Source: Pseudomonas vancouverensis (GTDB taxonomy: Bacteria; Pseudomonadota; Gammaproteobacteria; Pseudomonadales; Pseudomonadaceae). Taken from it: a stretch of 64,000 bases of DNA. The notes beneath the pieces are model-generated. The model saw only the letters and a list, made by a program, of their open reading frames with translations, was not told the origin of the DNA and did not search any database. Made by a program: the position numbers and the translations under genes. The stretch spans positions 186,001 to 250,000 of the forward strand of contig NZ_RRZK01000032.1 of the NCBI RefSeq assembly GCF_004348895.1, given 5' to 3'. Shown here piece after piece: positions 18,725 to 28,000 of the stretch (its first letter is position 1; the number at the start of each line of letters is the position of its first letter).

Positions 18725-20002
18725 GTGGACGATTATCAACAGTCGATACGCATTTTGTCCGACCGCATCGTCGCGGCGCAGACGCCGATTCGCGTCCTCG
18801 ATGCGGTCAAATGGGACGACAACATTCGCAAGGGCTTCCTCAAGGCCAAGGGCAAGGAATTGCCGGCGGTGGATCGTGACTATTACCTCAATCGGCCGTT
18901 GGCGTTCGACTCCAGCAAGGTCAAGCTGGAGTTCCAGAACATCGAGCGCGACATCACTCGCCAGCTCGGTCAGTTCAACCCGGTCGGGCAGATCATGCGG
19001 CGCATGTGCAAGGAGTACCGCATGGTGGTGCGCATGCTCGAAGCGCGCGGCACCGAGGATTTCGGCTTGATTTCCCAGGAGTTGTACGGCGCGGCCTCCG
19101 ATGCGTTCCACGCCGGTGACCCGACCCTGTCGGACCTGGGCATGATGCTGTCCGAATACCTGAACAACATCGACGGCCGTGGCGATTTGAAAGACGAGCC
19201 GAAGACCCTGACCGCCAAGGACGCGGTCGACATGTTGCAACATCGCCTGAACAAGGTGTTTGGCGAAGCCGAGGAAACCATCCGCGTGTTCGAGTCCGAC
19301 GGCATCGTTGCCGACGCGGCGGCGGGTGCGGACTACATCAAGATCCGCTCCGACGCGATGTTCAACCAGCGCGATGTACGCGCCCTGGAGGTCCACGAAG
19401 GCCTGGTGCATGTCGGCACCACGCTCAACGGCCTCAACCAGCCAATCTGCACCTTTCTCGCCAAGGGCCCGCCCTCGTCGACGGTAACCCAGGAAGGCCT
19501 GGCGATCCTCATGGAAATCATCACCTTCGCCTCCTACCCCAGTCGTTTGCGCAAGCTGACCAACCGCACCCGGGCCATCCACATGGTGGAGGAGGGCGCG
19601 GACTTTCTGCAGGTGTTCGAGTTCTTCCGCGAACAAGGCTTCGAGATGCCCGAGAGCTACAGCAACGCCAGCCGCGTATTCCGCGGCTCGGTGCCGACAG
19701 GTCTGCCATTTACCAAAGACTTGTCCTACCTCAAGGGCTTCATCATGATTTACAACTACATTCAGTTGGCCGTGCGCAAAGGCAAACTGGAGCAGATACC
19801 GCTGTTGTTCTGTGGCAAGACCACCCTGGAAGACATGCGGACCCTGCGGCAGTTGGTGGATGAAGGCCTGGTGGTGCCGCCCAAGTACCTGCCGGAACAG
19901 TTCCGCGACATGAATGCGTTGTCGGCGTGGATGTGCTTCTCCAACTTCCTCAATCACTTGAGCCTGGACCGGATCGAAGCCGATTACTCCAATATCCTTT
20001 AG
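18725..20002 (+). CDS. DUF1704 / QEGLA-motif metallopeptidase-like protein
   Basis: A 425-residue protein of the family annotated 'flavohemoglobin expression-modulating QEGLA motif protein' (DUF1704). I see a HExxxH motif at residues 224-229 (HEGLVH) and the name-giving QEGLA at 256-260. In the related eukaryotic tyrosine carboxypeptidase MATCAP, the equivalent HExxxH and EEG glutamate bind zinc, so a metallopeptidase activity is plausible here; the substrate is unknown. The GTG at 18725 is chosen because AGGAG lies 8 bases upstream and gives the expected MDDYQQSIR start. It follows a lipoprotein gene closely. There is no signal peptide, so it is cytoplasmic. Confidence 0.85.
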   Translation: MDDYQQSIRILSDRIVAAQTPIRVLDAVKWDDNIRKGFLKAKGKELPAVDRDYYLNRPLAFDSSKVKLEFQNIERDITRQLGQFNPVGQIMRRMCKEYRMVVRMLEARGTEDFGLISQELYGAASDAFHAGDPTLSDLGMMLSEYLNNIDGRGDLKDEPKTLTAKDAVDMLQHRLNKVFGEAEETIRVFESDGIVADAAAGADYIKIRSDAMFNQRDVRALEVHEGLVHVGTTLNGLNQPICTFLAKGPPSSTVTQEGLAILMEIITFASYPSRLRKLTNRTRAIHMVEEGADFLQVFEFFREQGFEMPESYSNASRVFRGSVPTGLPFTKDLSYLKGFIMIYNYIQLAVRKGKLEQIPLLFCGKTTLEDMRTLRQLVDEGLVVPPKYLPEQFRDMNALSAWMCFSNFLNHLSLDRIEADYSNIL

Positions 20003-20017
20003 ACCCTGTGGGATCCA

Positions 20018-20110
20018 CTGTGGGAGCGGGCTTGCCCGCGATGGCGGCTTAACATTCAACACTAATATTGACTGTGACATCGCTATCGCGGGCAAGCCCG
20101 CTCCCACAGG
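20018..20110. repeat. REPIN of cgggcttgcccgcgatgg type
   Basis: Inverted REPs ctgtgggagcgggcttgccc and gggcaagcccgctcccacag enclose about 50 bases. The GGGCTTGCCC core differs from the other REPs in the window. Confidence 0.88.
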
Positions 20111-20164
20111 TTGCCGGTTGCCAATGGGCCGTATTCCAACCACGATTTTGCGAGGTTTCACCGG

Positions 20165-21079
20165 ATGAGAATCCTCGGCACCCTTTGTCTACTGCTGGCC
20201 TTGAGCGGTTGCAGCTCGCTGCTGTTCTACCCCGAACCGGGCCAGATCTTCACCCCGGAGAAAGCCGGCCTCGAATACCGTACCGTCACCCTGGTCACCG
20301 CCGATGGCCTCAAGCTCAATGCCTGGTGGCTGCCCGCCAAACAAGGCGTGGAAGTCAAAGGCACGGTGCTGCACCTGCACGGCAACGGCGGCAACTTGCC
20401 GATGCACCTCGGTGGCAGTTTCTGGTTGCCGAAAAATGGTTACCAGGTGTTGCTGGTGGACTATCGCGGTTATGGCCTCTCCGAAGGCAAGCCAAGCCTG
20501 CCGGAGATCTATCAGGACATCGATGCGGCGTTCGCCTGGCTGGACAAGGCACCCGAGGTCAAGGGCAAGCCATTGGTCCTGCTCGGCCAGAGTCTTGGCG
20601 GCTCGATGGCCGTGCATTACCTGGTCCAGCACCCGGAACGCCAGGCGCAACTCAAGGCCCTGGTGCTCGATGGCGCCCCCGCCAGTTACCGCAGTGTCGG
20701 CCAATTTGCCCTGAGCACGTCATGGCTGACCTGGCCATTTCAGGTGCCGTTGTCCTGGCTGGTGCCGGATGGCGACAGCGCCATCAACTCGATGGCACAG
20801 CTGAAAAACGTGCCGAAACTCATCTACCACAGCATCGACGACCCGATCGTGCCCCTTTCCAACGGCATTCGACTGTATCAAGCTGCGCCGCCACCGCGCG
20901 TGCTGCAACTGACCCGTGGCGGTCATGTGCAGACCTTCGCCGACCCGGTCTGGCGCAAGGTCATGCTGCGCTATCTCGATGACCCGCAGCATTTCAACGG
21001 CCTGCGCCGTTTGGGTGAAATCCCCAATTACCCGGCACCACCGAATTCAGAAGACGAACCACCAGAGAGTCCGCAATGA
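20165..21079 (+). CDS. Alpha/beta-hydrolase lipoprotein
   Basis: A 304-residue predicted lipid-anchored hydrolase. The signal peptide ends in the lipobox LSGC (Cys about residue 17). The alpha/beta-hydrolase core shows the HGNGGN oxyanion-hole region, the nucleophile elbow GQSLGGS, an acid in HSIDDPIVP and a late His in GGHVQTF. It resembles the YfhR/BEM46-type serine peptidase-like family; the substrate is unknown. The start at 20165 places the signal peptide correctly. The stop overlaps the next gene in an ATGA. Confidence 0.88.
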   Translation: MRILGTLCLLLALSGCSSLLFYPEPGQIFTPEKAGLEYRTVTLVTADGLKLNAWWLPAKQGVEVKGTVLHLHGNGGNLPMHLGGSFWLPKNGYQVLLVDYRGYGLSEGKPSLPEIYQDIDAAFAWLDKAPEVKGKPLVLLGQSLGGSMAVHYLVQHPERQAQLKALVLDGAPASYRSVGQFALSTSWLTWPFQVPLSWLVPDGDSAINSMAQLKNVPKLIYHSIDDPIVPLSNGIRLYQAAPPPRVLQLTRGGHVQTFADPVWRKVMLRYLDDPQHFNGLRRLGEIPNYPAPPNSEDEPPESPQ

Positions 21080-21405
21080 GTGAAGAACGTAACGCCATCC
21101 CGCTGATCATCACCGGTATCTGCAGCATCCTCGGCACAGTCGGAGCCCTGTGGTACTACGGCTACCTGCACTTCGCCAAACCCGAGGATGCGTTGCTGCT
21201 CAACGAATTCACCATGCTCAAGACCGTTCCCGGCGAAGACTACAAAGTTTCCCTGGAGCCGGCGGCACAGGTGGCGCAATGCATTGATGGGGTGCTGGTG
21301 TTGTTCGATACCGAACAGAAAGGCCTGACCGGCGTGCTGGTGGACAGCAAGAAGAAAGCGGTGCGGTGCATGGGGCAGGAGACGCCACAGCAGCTGGAAC
21401 AGTAA
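21076..21405 (+). CDS. Small membrane protein, unknown function
   Basis: A 109-residue protein with one N-terminal membrane helix (about residues 9-29, IPLIITGICSILGTVGALWY) and a soluble C-terminal domain with two cysteines. It is translationally coupled (4-base overlap) to the hydrolase lipoprotein, which suggests a joint envelope role. The family is not recognised. Confidence 0.75.
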   Translation: MSEERNAIPLIITGICSILGTVGALWYYGYLHFAKPEDALLLNEFTMLKTVPGEDYKVSLEPAAQVAQCIDGVLVLFDTEQKGLTGVLVDSKKKAVRCMGQETPQQLEQ

Positions 21406-21416
21406 TCAAAAAACAA

Positions 21417-21448
21417 CCTGTGGGAGCCAGTAGGCTGGCTCCCACAGG
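21417..21448. repeat. Compact REP hairpin
   Basis: A nearly perfect palindrome (cctgtgggagccag/ctggctcccacagg) lies between the converging genes at 21405 and 21466. It may act as a bidirectional mRNA end, but no T run is present. Confidence 0.7.
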
Positions 21449-21465
21449 GGCTGTGTAACGACGGT

Positions 21466-22263
21466 TTATTGCGTATTGGCACTCACCGCCGAACGCGGAA
21501 TCACCGGCTGATTGTCATTGGAAATCGTCACTTCCACCCGACGGTTCTGCGCCCGTCCCGAGGTGCTGTTGTTGTCCGCCACCGGGTATTCCTTGCCGTA
21601 ACCCTGGGCCACGATGCGGGCCGGATCGATACCCATTTTCACCAGCGCTGCTCGCACCGAACCGGCGCGACGCTCCGACAGTGACTGGTTGTGTGAAGTT
21701 GTCCCGGTGCTGTCGGTGTAGCCTTCGACTATCGCCTTGCGGTCGGGGTTTTCCTGAAGGTACTGCGCCAGCTTGTTGATGTTCATCATGCCGTTGGAAG
21801 TCAGTTCGGCCTTGTCAGTGGCGAACAGCACATCACCGAACGTCACCAGCGTGCCACGGTCGGTCTGCTTGGCATTGAGGCTGTCCTGCAGCTGTTTGAT
21901 CTGCTGGTCCCGGGAATCCAGACGCGCTTGGGCTCGTTGCGCTGAAGCATTTTTCAGGTTGGCTTCGGCGGTGCGCAGGGCGATGGTCTGCTTGGCCACT
22001 TCCACGCGCTGATTGGTCAGGTAGGCCAGTTGGTCCACCTTGGCCGGGTCCTGTTTGTCCAGGTAGGCCTGGTCGGCCTTGTCCAGGTAATCGCTGGCGT
22101 CCTTGGTTTCCAGGGCTGCGACCTTGCTTGCCTGCGGGTTGGCTTGCAGGCCGGCGTAGTTGGTGCGGGCCTGTTCAAGGTTGGCGTTGGGCGGGGTGGA
22201 GCAGGCTGCCAGGGCAACGCTTGCAGCCAGCAGGGCAGGGATCATCAGGTGTTTGGTATTCAT
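21466..22263 (-). CDS. lptF: OmpA-family outer-membrane lipoprotein LptF
   Basis: A 265-residue envelope lipoprotein. The signal peptide ends at a lipobox (LAAC, Cys about 21), followed by a coiled-coil DUF4398-like region (about 25-125). A C-terminal OmpA peptidoglycan-binding domain carries GYTDSTG and LSERRAGSV, with the Asp and Arg that contact diaminopimelate. In P. aeruginosa the homologue (PA3692) is AlgU-dependent and aids survival under stress. It lies 49 bases after the DUF4398 gene and probably forms an operon with it. Confidence 0.92.
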   Translation of the reverse strand: MNTKHLMIPALLAASVALAACSTPPNANLEQARTNYAGLQANPQASKVAALETKDASDYLDKADQAYLDKQDPAKVDQLAYLTNQRVEVAKQTIALRTAEANLKNASAQRAQARLDSRDQQIKQLQDSLNAKQTDRGTLVTFGDVLFATDKAELTSNGMMNINKLAQYLQENPDRKAIVEGYTDSTGTTSHNQSLSERRAGSVRAALVKMGIDPARIVAQGYGKEYPVADNNSTSGRAQNRRVEVTISNDNQPVIPRSAVSANTQ

Positions 22264-22312
22264 GATGGTGTCGTCCTTTTAATCGAGTAAGAAAGTACGT
22301 CGTGCCACGCCG

Positions 22313-22726
22313 TTACTGAACGGTGCGCTGGCTTTCCTGACGCAGTTCCTGAACCCCTTGGCGAGAGTCCTTCAACGCTTGTTCGGCTTTCATCGCCTGA
22401 GCCTTGCGTTCGGCTACGCGGGCGTCCCACTCAGCCTGTTCGGCGAGGGTTTTCGCCTGCTCGTACTTTTTGTCGTGCATGGCCAGTTCGGCTTGCTTGA
22501 GCTTGTCTTGGGCCGACTTCATTTCCACGGCAGCGAATTCGGTACCGCCAGCGCTCACGGCGTTGTTGACCGCCGATTCGGTCACGGCGAATTGCTCGGT
22601 GGGCGGGTTGCCGGCGCAACCGGCCAGCACCAGGCTGCCGCCGATGGCCAGGGCGGCCATTTTCAAACCGTGCAGAGAGGTGAACGAGGATGTGCCAGTA
22701 CGGGTTTTCATGGTCTTCAACTCCAT
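22313..22726 (-). CDS. DUF4398 lipoprotein
   Basis: A 137-residue lipoprotein with lipobox LAGC (Cys about 37 from the first Met), followed by a helical, charged coiled-coil domain. ATGs at 22726 and 22711 are both in frame; the later start (MKTRTG) gives a shorter, more usual signal peptide. It is related to the N-terminal region of the downstream LptF, so the pair may interact. A candidate AlgU promoter lies upstream. Confidence 0.87.
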   Translation of the reverse strand: MELKTMKTRTGTSSFTSLHGLKMAALAIGGSLVLAGCAGNPPTEQFAVTESAVNNAVSAGGTEFAAVEMKSAQDKLKQAELAMHDKKYEQAKTLAEQAEWDARVAERKAQAMKAEQALKDSRQGVQELRQESQRTVQ

Positions 22727-22829
22727 TGTGCTAACTCCTGAACAACTGAAAAATCCATCCCTGGGCGCGGAGCCATGACCATCATGTTCGGGGCAATTTG
22801 AAACGGCCGTCCCAGGGTGACTTACTGGG

Positions 22830-22857
22830 GTTGACCCGGGGCGTTTTTTAAAAGTTC
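22830..22857 (-). promoter_or_regulatory. Candidate AlgU (sigma-E type) promoter
   Basis: On the minus strand GAACTT (complement of 22852-22857) is followed after 17 bases by TCAAC (complement of 22830-22834). This is close to the AlgU consensus GAACTT-N16/17-TCtgA. It lies about 100 bases before the DUF4398-lptF operon, whose P. aeruginosa counterpart is reported to be AlgU-controlled. Confidence 0.7.
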
Positions 22858-22985
22858 AGAGAAATTAGCCTGCTATCGAAAACTCGGTGCTCAGATCGAC
22901 AAGGCTCTAGGGCGCGGATTTACGCAATGACAGGCGCTGTAGCGGGCCTGGTGAAATGAAATGCACGAATGGAAATGCAGGCAAA

Positions 22986-23075
22986 TGTGGGAGCGAGCGT
23001 GCTCGCGATAGCGGATTAGCATTCAACTTATTCGTTGACTGTATTACCACTATCGCGAGCAAGCTCGCTCCCACA
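22986..23075. repeat. REPIN of gagcgtgctcgcgatagcgg type
   Basis: An inverted pair tgtgggagcgagcgtgctcgcgata / tatcgcgagcaagctcgctcccaca. With the AlgU promoter it accounts for most of the 365-base gap between 22727 and 23091. Confidence 0.88.
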
Positions 23076-23091
23076 AGGAAAGGAGAGGGCG

Positions 23092-23436
23092 TCAGTGTTT
23101 TTGCTCGTCGCTGGTCGCCGCCAGATCGTGCAAATGCCGACGCGACAAGGCGAGAAAACGCGGGGTCGGGCCGATGTCTTCGTACAGTGGATCACCTTCT
23201 TCGTCGGTGGCGACAACCGTCGAGCCTTTGACGTAGGGGAAGCTGCGTTCCAATTCCTCCAGCGCGGCGCCAATCAAGTCGCCGAGCAATTCTTCAGGCT
23301 GGCGCTTGGGGTACATGTCGATGATTGCTGCCAGCCGGGCGGCAGACTCCACGTCCAGATGAATCGAATAGCCGGTGTCGGTCAGGCGACCCTTGGCGTT
23401 TTCTTCCCAATGGTGGGCAAGCTCGCGGATTTTCAT
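23092..23436 (-). CDS. Conserved small protein, unknown function
   Basis: A 114-residue acidic cytoplasmic protein, conserved next to ppc in pseudomonads and sometimes labelled 'pilin assembly protein' without support visible here. It contains LDVESAARLAAIIDMYPKR and EELLGDLIGAALEELERSF, both amphipathic helices. There is no signal peptide or membrane segment. It is divergent from ppc. Confidence 0.75.
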   Translation of the reverse strand: MKIRELAHHWEENAKGRLTDTGYSIHLDVESAARLAAIIDMYPKRQPEELLGDLIGAALEELERSFPYVKGSTVVATDEEGDPLYEDIGPTPRFLALSRRHLHDLAATSDEQKH

Positions 23437-23637
23437 AGTGACCTCATTGCGCGCTGCTCGTGGCAGGCAGGGTGAGTGTCCGGCAGGCGCCGGTGGCGGC
23501 CGTTGTACGGCTCACTGTTGAGACTAGCTGCAACACCAAAGGTTTAAAGGCCCTTTGTCGTCTTGCTTGTAAGAAGCGGTCTGGAGCGGCACTCTCTAGG
23601 TTCTTAGCCGCCCGGATTTTTTGCTGGAGACCTGCTG

Positions 23638-26268
23638 ATGACCGATATTGATGCACGCTTGCGCGAGGACGTTCACCTGTTGGGTGAGCTGTTGGGCAAC
23701 ACCATTCGTGAACAGTACGGCGAAGATTTTCTCGCCAAGATCGAGCAGATCCGCAAGGGCGCCAAGGCTGATCGTCGGGGCTCCATGGACGCCGAACTCA
23801 GCGCCAGCCTCAACCAGTTGACTGAAGACGAACTGCTGCCAGTGGCGCGGGCGTTCAACCAGTTTCTCAACCTGGCCAACATCGCCGAGCAGTACCAGCT
23901 GATTCATCGTCGCGAAGAGTCCCAGCCTGCACCGTTTGAATCGCGGGTGCTGCCGGAGCTGCTCGCGCGCCTGCGTGCAGAAGGCCATGGCGCCGAAGCA
24001 CTGGCCCGGCAACTCGGGCGGTTGGAAATCGAACTGGTGCTCACCGCGCACCCGACCGAAGTTGCTCGACGTACGCTGATCCAGAAGTACGACGCGATTG
24101 CCGCGCAACTGGCGGCCCTCGATCACCGCGATCTGACCCGTGACGAACGCGATCAGATCAAGACCACCTTGCAGCGGCTGATCGCCGAAGCCTGGCACAC
24201 CGAAGAAATCCGCCGCACCCGTCCCACTCCGGTGGACGAAGCCAAGTGGGGTTTCGCGGTGATTGAACATTCGTTGTGGCAGGCCATTCCAAACTATCTG
24301 CGCAAGGCCGACCAGGCCCTGCACGCTGCCACCGGCTTGCGTTTGCCGCTGGAGGCCGCACCGATTCGTTTCGCTTCGTGGATGGGCGGTGATCGCGACG
24401 GCAACCCCAATGTCACCGCCGCCGTCACCCGCGAAGTGCTGTTGCTGGCGCGCTGGATGGCGGCGGATCTGTACCTGCGGGACGTCGATCAACTGGCGGC
24501 CGATCTGTCGATGCAGCAGGCCAGCTATGAGTTGAAGGCCAAGGCCGGCGACAACGCCGAACCTTACCGTGCAGTGCTTAAGCAACTGCGCGAACGACTG
24601 CGCGCGACACGTAACTGGGCGCATGCCGCGTTATCGACACCTACGCCGGCCCCGGTCGATGTGCTGCAAAACAATCGCGAACTGCTCGATCCGCTGGAGC
24701 TGTGCTACCACTCGCTGCACGAGTGCGGCATGGGCGTGATTGCCGATGGGCCGCTACTGGATTGCCTGCGCCGCGCGGTCACGTTCGGCCTGTTCCTGGT
24801 GCGTCTCGATGTGCGCCAGGACTCGTCGCGGCATTGCTCGGCCATGACCGAAATCACCGATTACCTCGGCTTGGGTCGCTATGAGGACTGGAGCGAAGAA
24901 GAGCGCATCGCCTTCCTGATGCGTGAGTTGAATAACCGTCGCCCATTGCTCCCGGCCTACTTCAAACCGTCCGCCGACACTGCCGAAGTGCTGGCGACGT
25001 GCCGGGAAATCGCTGCGGCACCGGGGGCATCCCTCGGCTCCTATGTCATCTCCATGGCCGGTGCGGCGTCCGATGTGCTGGCCGTGCAGTTGCTGCTCAA
25101 GGAGTCCGGCGTGCTGCGGCCGATGCGCGTGGTGCCGCTGTTCGAAACCCTCGCCGACCTAGACAACGCCGGGCCAGTGATGGAGACACTGTTGCAGTTG
25201 CCGGGCTATCGCGCACGCCTGCAAGGCCCGCAGGAAGTGATGATTGGCTACTCCGACTCGGCCAAGGACGCTGGCACCACCGCGGCGGCCTGGGCGCAAT
25301 ACCGGGCGCAGGAGCGTCTGGTGGAGATCTGCCGCGAGCAGCAAGTGGAACTGCTGTTGTTCCATGGCCGTGGCGGCACCGTGGGCCGTGGCGGCGGCCC
25401 GGCCCACGCGGCGATCCTGTCGCAGCCGCCGGGTTCGGTGGCGGGGCGTTTCCGTACCACGGAACAGGGCGAAATGATTCGCTTCAAGTTCGGTCTGCCG
25501 GACATCGCCGAGCAAAACCTCAATCTGTATCTGGCGGCGGTGCTTGAGGCGACCTTGCTGCCACCGCCAATGCCGACACCTGAATGGCGACACTTGATGG
25601 ACGAGCTGGCGGCGGACGGTGTGAGTGCCTACCGCGCGGTGGTGCGGGAAAATCCGCAGTTCGTCGAGTATTTCCGTCAGTCGACGCCTGAGCAGGAGCT
25701 CGGCCGCTTGCCCCTGGGCAGTCGTCCGGCGAAGCGTCGGGCCGGTGGCATTGAAAGCCTGCGCGCCATTCCGTGGATCTTCGGCTGGACCCAGACCCGC
25801 CTGATGCTGCCGGCTTGGCTCGGTTGGGAAGCCGCCTTGAGCAAGGCACTGGAGCGCGGGGAGGGCGAGTTGCTGGGGCAGATGCGCGAGCAGTGGCCGT
25901 TTTTCCGCACGCGCATCGACATGCTCGAGATGGTCCTGGCCAAGGCCGATGCCGACATCGCGCAATCCTATGACGAGCGTCTGGTCGGGCCGGATCTGTT
26001 GCCGTTGGGCGCGCACTTACGCGACCTATTGTCGCAGGCGTGCAGCATTGTCCTGGGTCTGACCGGGCAGTCGCAGCTGCTGGCACATAGCCCGGACACC
26101 CTGGAATTCATCCGCTTGCGCAACACCTACCTCGACCCGCTTCATCTATTGCAGGCCGAGCTGCTGGCCCGTTCGCGGCAACCGGATGTGGCGCAAGACA
26201 GCCCTGTAGAACAGGCGTTGCTGGTGTCTGTGGCGGGGATTGCCGCAGGTCTGCGCAATACCGGTTGA
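23638..26268 (+). CDS. ppc: Phosphoenolpyruvate carboxylase
   Basis: This 876-residue enzyme carboxylates phosphoenolpyruvate to oxaloacetate, the anaplerotic feed of the TCA cycle. Catalytic His138 is in LTAHPTEVARR. The second active-site block FHGRGGTVGRGGGP is present, and the protein ends in the conserved ...NTG carboxyl terminus. Length and motifs are complete. It stands alone on the plus strand after a 200-base gap in which I see no clear promoter. Confidence 0.97.
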   Translation: MTDIDARLREDVHLLGELLGNTIREQYGEDFLAKIEQIRKGAKADRRGSMDAELSASLNQLTEDELLPVARAFNQFLNLANIAEQYQLIHRREESQPAPFESRVLPELLARLRAEGHGAEALARQLGRLEIELVLTAHPTEVARRTLIQKYDAIAAQLAALDHRDLTRDERDQIKTTLQRLIAEAWHTEEIRRTRPTPVDEAKWGFAVIEHSLWQAIPNYLRKADQALHAATGLRLPLEAAPIRFASWMGGDRDGNPNVTAAVTREVLLLARWMAADLYLRDVDQLAADLSMQQASYELKAKAGDNAEPYRAVLKQLRERLRATRNWAHAALSTPTPAPVDVLQNNRELLDPLELCYHSLHECGMGVIADGPLLDCLRRAVTFGLFLVRLDVRQDSSRHCSAMTEITDYLGLGRYEDWSEEERIAFLMRELNNRRPLLPAYFKPSADTAEVLATCREIAAAPGASLGSYVISMAGAASDVLAVQLLLKESGVLRPMRVVPLFETLADLDNAGPVMETLLQLPGYRARLQGPQEVMIGYSDSAKDAGTTAAAWAQYRAQERLVEICREQQVELLLFHGRGGTVGRGGGPAHAAILSQPPGSVAGRFRTTEQGEMIRFKFGLPDIAEQNLNLYLAAVLEATLLPPPMPTPEWRHLMDELAADGVSAYRAVVRENPQFVEYFRQSTPEQELGRLPLGSRPAKRRAGGIESLRAIPWIFGWTQTRLMLPAWLGWEAALSKALERGEGELLGQMREQWPFFRTRIDMLEMVLAKADADIAQSYDERLVGPDLLPLGAHLRDLLSQACSIVLGLTGQSQLLAHSPDTLEFIRLRNTYLDPLHLLQAELLARSRQPDVAQDSPVEQALLVSVAGIAAGLRNTG

Positions 26269-26555
26269 GGATTTCAGCGTGGGGCAGGGCGTCCGGCGCG
26301 CAGCTGGACACCCCTGTTCGACGACGGTAAAAGTGCTGCCAGGCGACAGTTAATGATGGGGTTGCGACTTGGCGAACCCGGTCGCAGGGGCACGGCAGGT
26401 CACGGTTTCTCCGACTTTTGGCGTCTTGTGTGGGCGCAGCCTGCTGTGTATCTTGATCAGCCTTTGGCCGTTTGGGCGGCCACGACCCTATTTTTGAGAT
26501 TGGCCCCACGAGGCGAATCTGACGTTATCCATATAAAAAATTGAGGAGCACATCG

Positions 26556-27203
26556 ATGCGCGTCATTCTGCTGGGAGCTCCCGGGGCCGGTAAAGGTACT
26601 CAGGCTAAGTTCATCACCGAAAAATTCGGCATTCCGCAAATCTCCACCGGCGACATGCTGCGTGCCGCGGTCAAGGCCGGCACCGAGCTGGGCATCAAGG
26701 CCAAGAGCATCATGGATGCCGGCGGCCTGGTGTCCGATGACCTGATCATCGCGCTGGTCAAGGACCGCATCGCGCAGTCCGACTGCGCCAACGGTTTCCT
26801 GTTCGACGGCTTCCCGCGCACCATTCCTCAGGCTGAGGCGCTGGTGACTGCTGGTGTCGAGCTGGATGCCGTGGTTGAAATCGCCGTTGAAGACGAAGAA
26901 ATCGTCCAGCGTATCGCCGGTCGCCGCGTTCACGAGGCCAGCGGCCGCGTGTACCACATCGTCTACAACCCGCCGAAGATCGCCGGCAAGGACGACATCA
27001 CCGGTGAAGAGCTGGTGCAGCGCAAGGACGACACTGAAGAAACCGTGCGTCATCGCCTGTCGGTCTACCACTCGCAGACCAAGCCACTGGTGGATTTCTA
27101 TCAGAAGCTGTCGGCCGCCAACGGCAAGCCGAAGTACAGCCACATTGAAGGCGTCGGTTCGGTCGAAGCGATCACCGCCAAGGTGCTTGCAGCCCTGAGC
27201 TGA
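26556..27203 (+). CDS. adk: Adenylate kinase
   Basis: This 215-residue enzyme interconverts ATP + AMP and 2 ADP. It has the P-loop GAPGAGKGTQ at residues 7-16, the AMP-binding FPRTIPQAEAL and a long LID domain (VHEASGRVYHIVYNPPK) without zinc cysteines, as in other Gram-negatives. The ATG at 26556 has a GAGGAGC ribosome site. An upstream in-frame start at 26541 would add five atypical residues. Confidence 0.97.
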   Translation: MRVILLGAPGAGKGTQAKFITEKFGIPQISTGDMLRAAVKAGTELGIKAKSIMDAGGLVSDDLIIALVKDRIAQSDCANGFLFDGFPRTIPQAEALVTAGVELDAVVEIAVEDEEIVQRIAGRRVHEASGRVYHIVYNPPKIAGKDDITGEELVQRKDDTEETVRHRLSVYHSQTKPLVDFYQKLSAANGKPKYSHIEGVGSVEAITAKVLAALS

Positions 27204-27227
27204 AAAGTCTGACCTGCTGCATCATCC

Positions 27228-27247
27228 ACGGCCCGCTTGCGGGCCGT
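27228..27247 (+). terminator. Hairpin downstream of adk
   Basis: A perfect 9-base-pair stem (acggcccgc/gcgggccgt) is followed by a short T-rich stretch. It is probably a terminator, weak in U run. Confidence 0.6.
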
Positions 27248-27300
27248 AGTTGTTTATACTGACGCACTTTTCCTGACCTCCCTCTTTTACGGATACATCG

Positions 27301-27975
27301 ATGAGCACCTTGCTGGCCCTGGACACCGCGACTGAAGCTTGCTCCGTTGCCTTGCTGCATGACGGCAAGGTCACGAGCCATTACGAGGTGATCCCGCGCT
27401 TGCACGCGCAGAAGCTGCTGCCGATGATCCAGCAATTGTTGGCCGATGCCGGCACCACGCTGCAAGCGGTCGATGCCATTGCCTTCGGCCGTGGCCCGGG
27501 TGCATTCACCGGTGTGCGCATTGCCATTGGGGTGGTGCAAGGCTTGGCGTTTGCCCTGGATCGCCCGGTGCTGCCGGTGTCGAACCTGGCGGTACTGGCC
27601 CAGCGTGCCTATCGCGAGCATGGCGTGAGCCAGGTCGCCGCGGCCATCGATGCGCGGATGGATGAAGTGTATTGGGGTTGCTACCGTGAGACGGCAGGCG
27701 AAATGCGTCTGGTCGGTGCCGAAGCGGTCCTGCCGCCGGAAGCGGCAGCATTGCCGGCCGACGCCAGCGGCGACTGGTTCGGCGCGGGCACCGGTTGGGG
27801 TTATGGCGAGCGTATCGCGGTCAGCCTGACCGGGCAGGATGCGGGCATGCTGCCCCATGCCGAAGACTTGTTGACCCTGGCCCGATTCGCCTGGGAGCGC
27901 GGTGAAGGCATAGTCGCCGATGAGGCACAGCCGGTTTATCTGCGCGATAAAGTGGCCACCCCGAAGGCACGGTAA
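27301..27975 (+). CDS. tsaB: tRNA threonylcarbamoyladenosine biosynthesis protein TsaB
   Basis: A 224-residue partner of TsaD in the t6A37 tRNA-modification complex. It has the ASKHA-type opening MSTLLALDTATEACSVAL and the family motif GRGPGAFTGVRI at about residue 64. The length is usual. It sits downstream of adk, a neighbourhood recalled as conserved in Pseudomonas. Confidence 0.95.
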   Translation: MSTLLALDTATEACSVALLHDGKVTSHYEVIPRLHAQKLLPMIQQLLADAGTTLQAVDAIAFGRGPGAFTGVRIAIGVVQGLAFALDRPVLPVSNLAVLAQRAYREHGVSQVAAAIDARMDEVYWGCYRETAGEMRLVGAEAVLPPEAAALPADASGDWFGAGTGWGYGERIAVSLTGQDAGMLPHAEDLLTLARFAWERGEGIVADEAQPVYLRDKVATPKAR

Positions 27976-28000
27976 CCTTCAGTAGTCTGTTAAAAATTCT

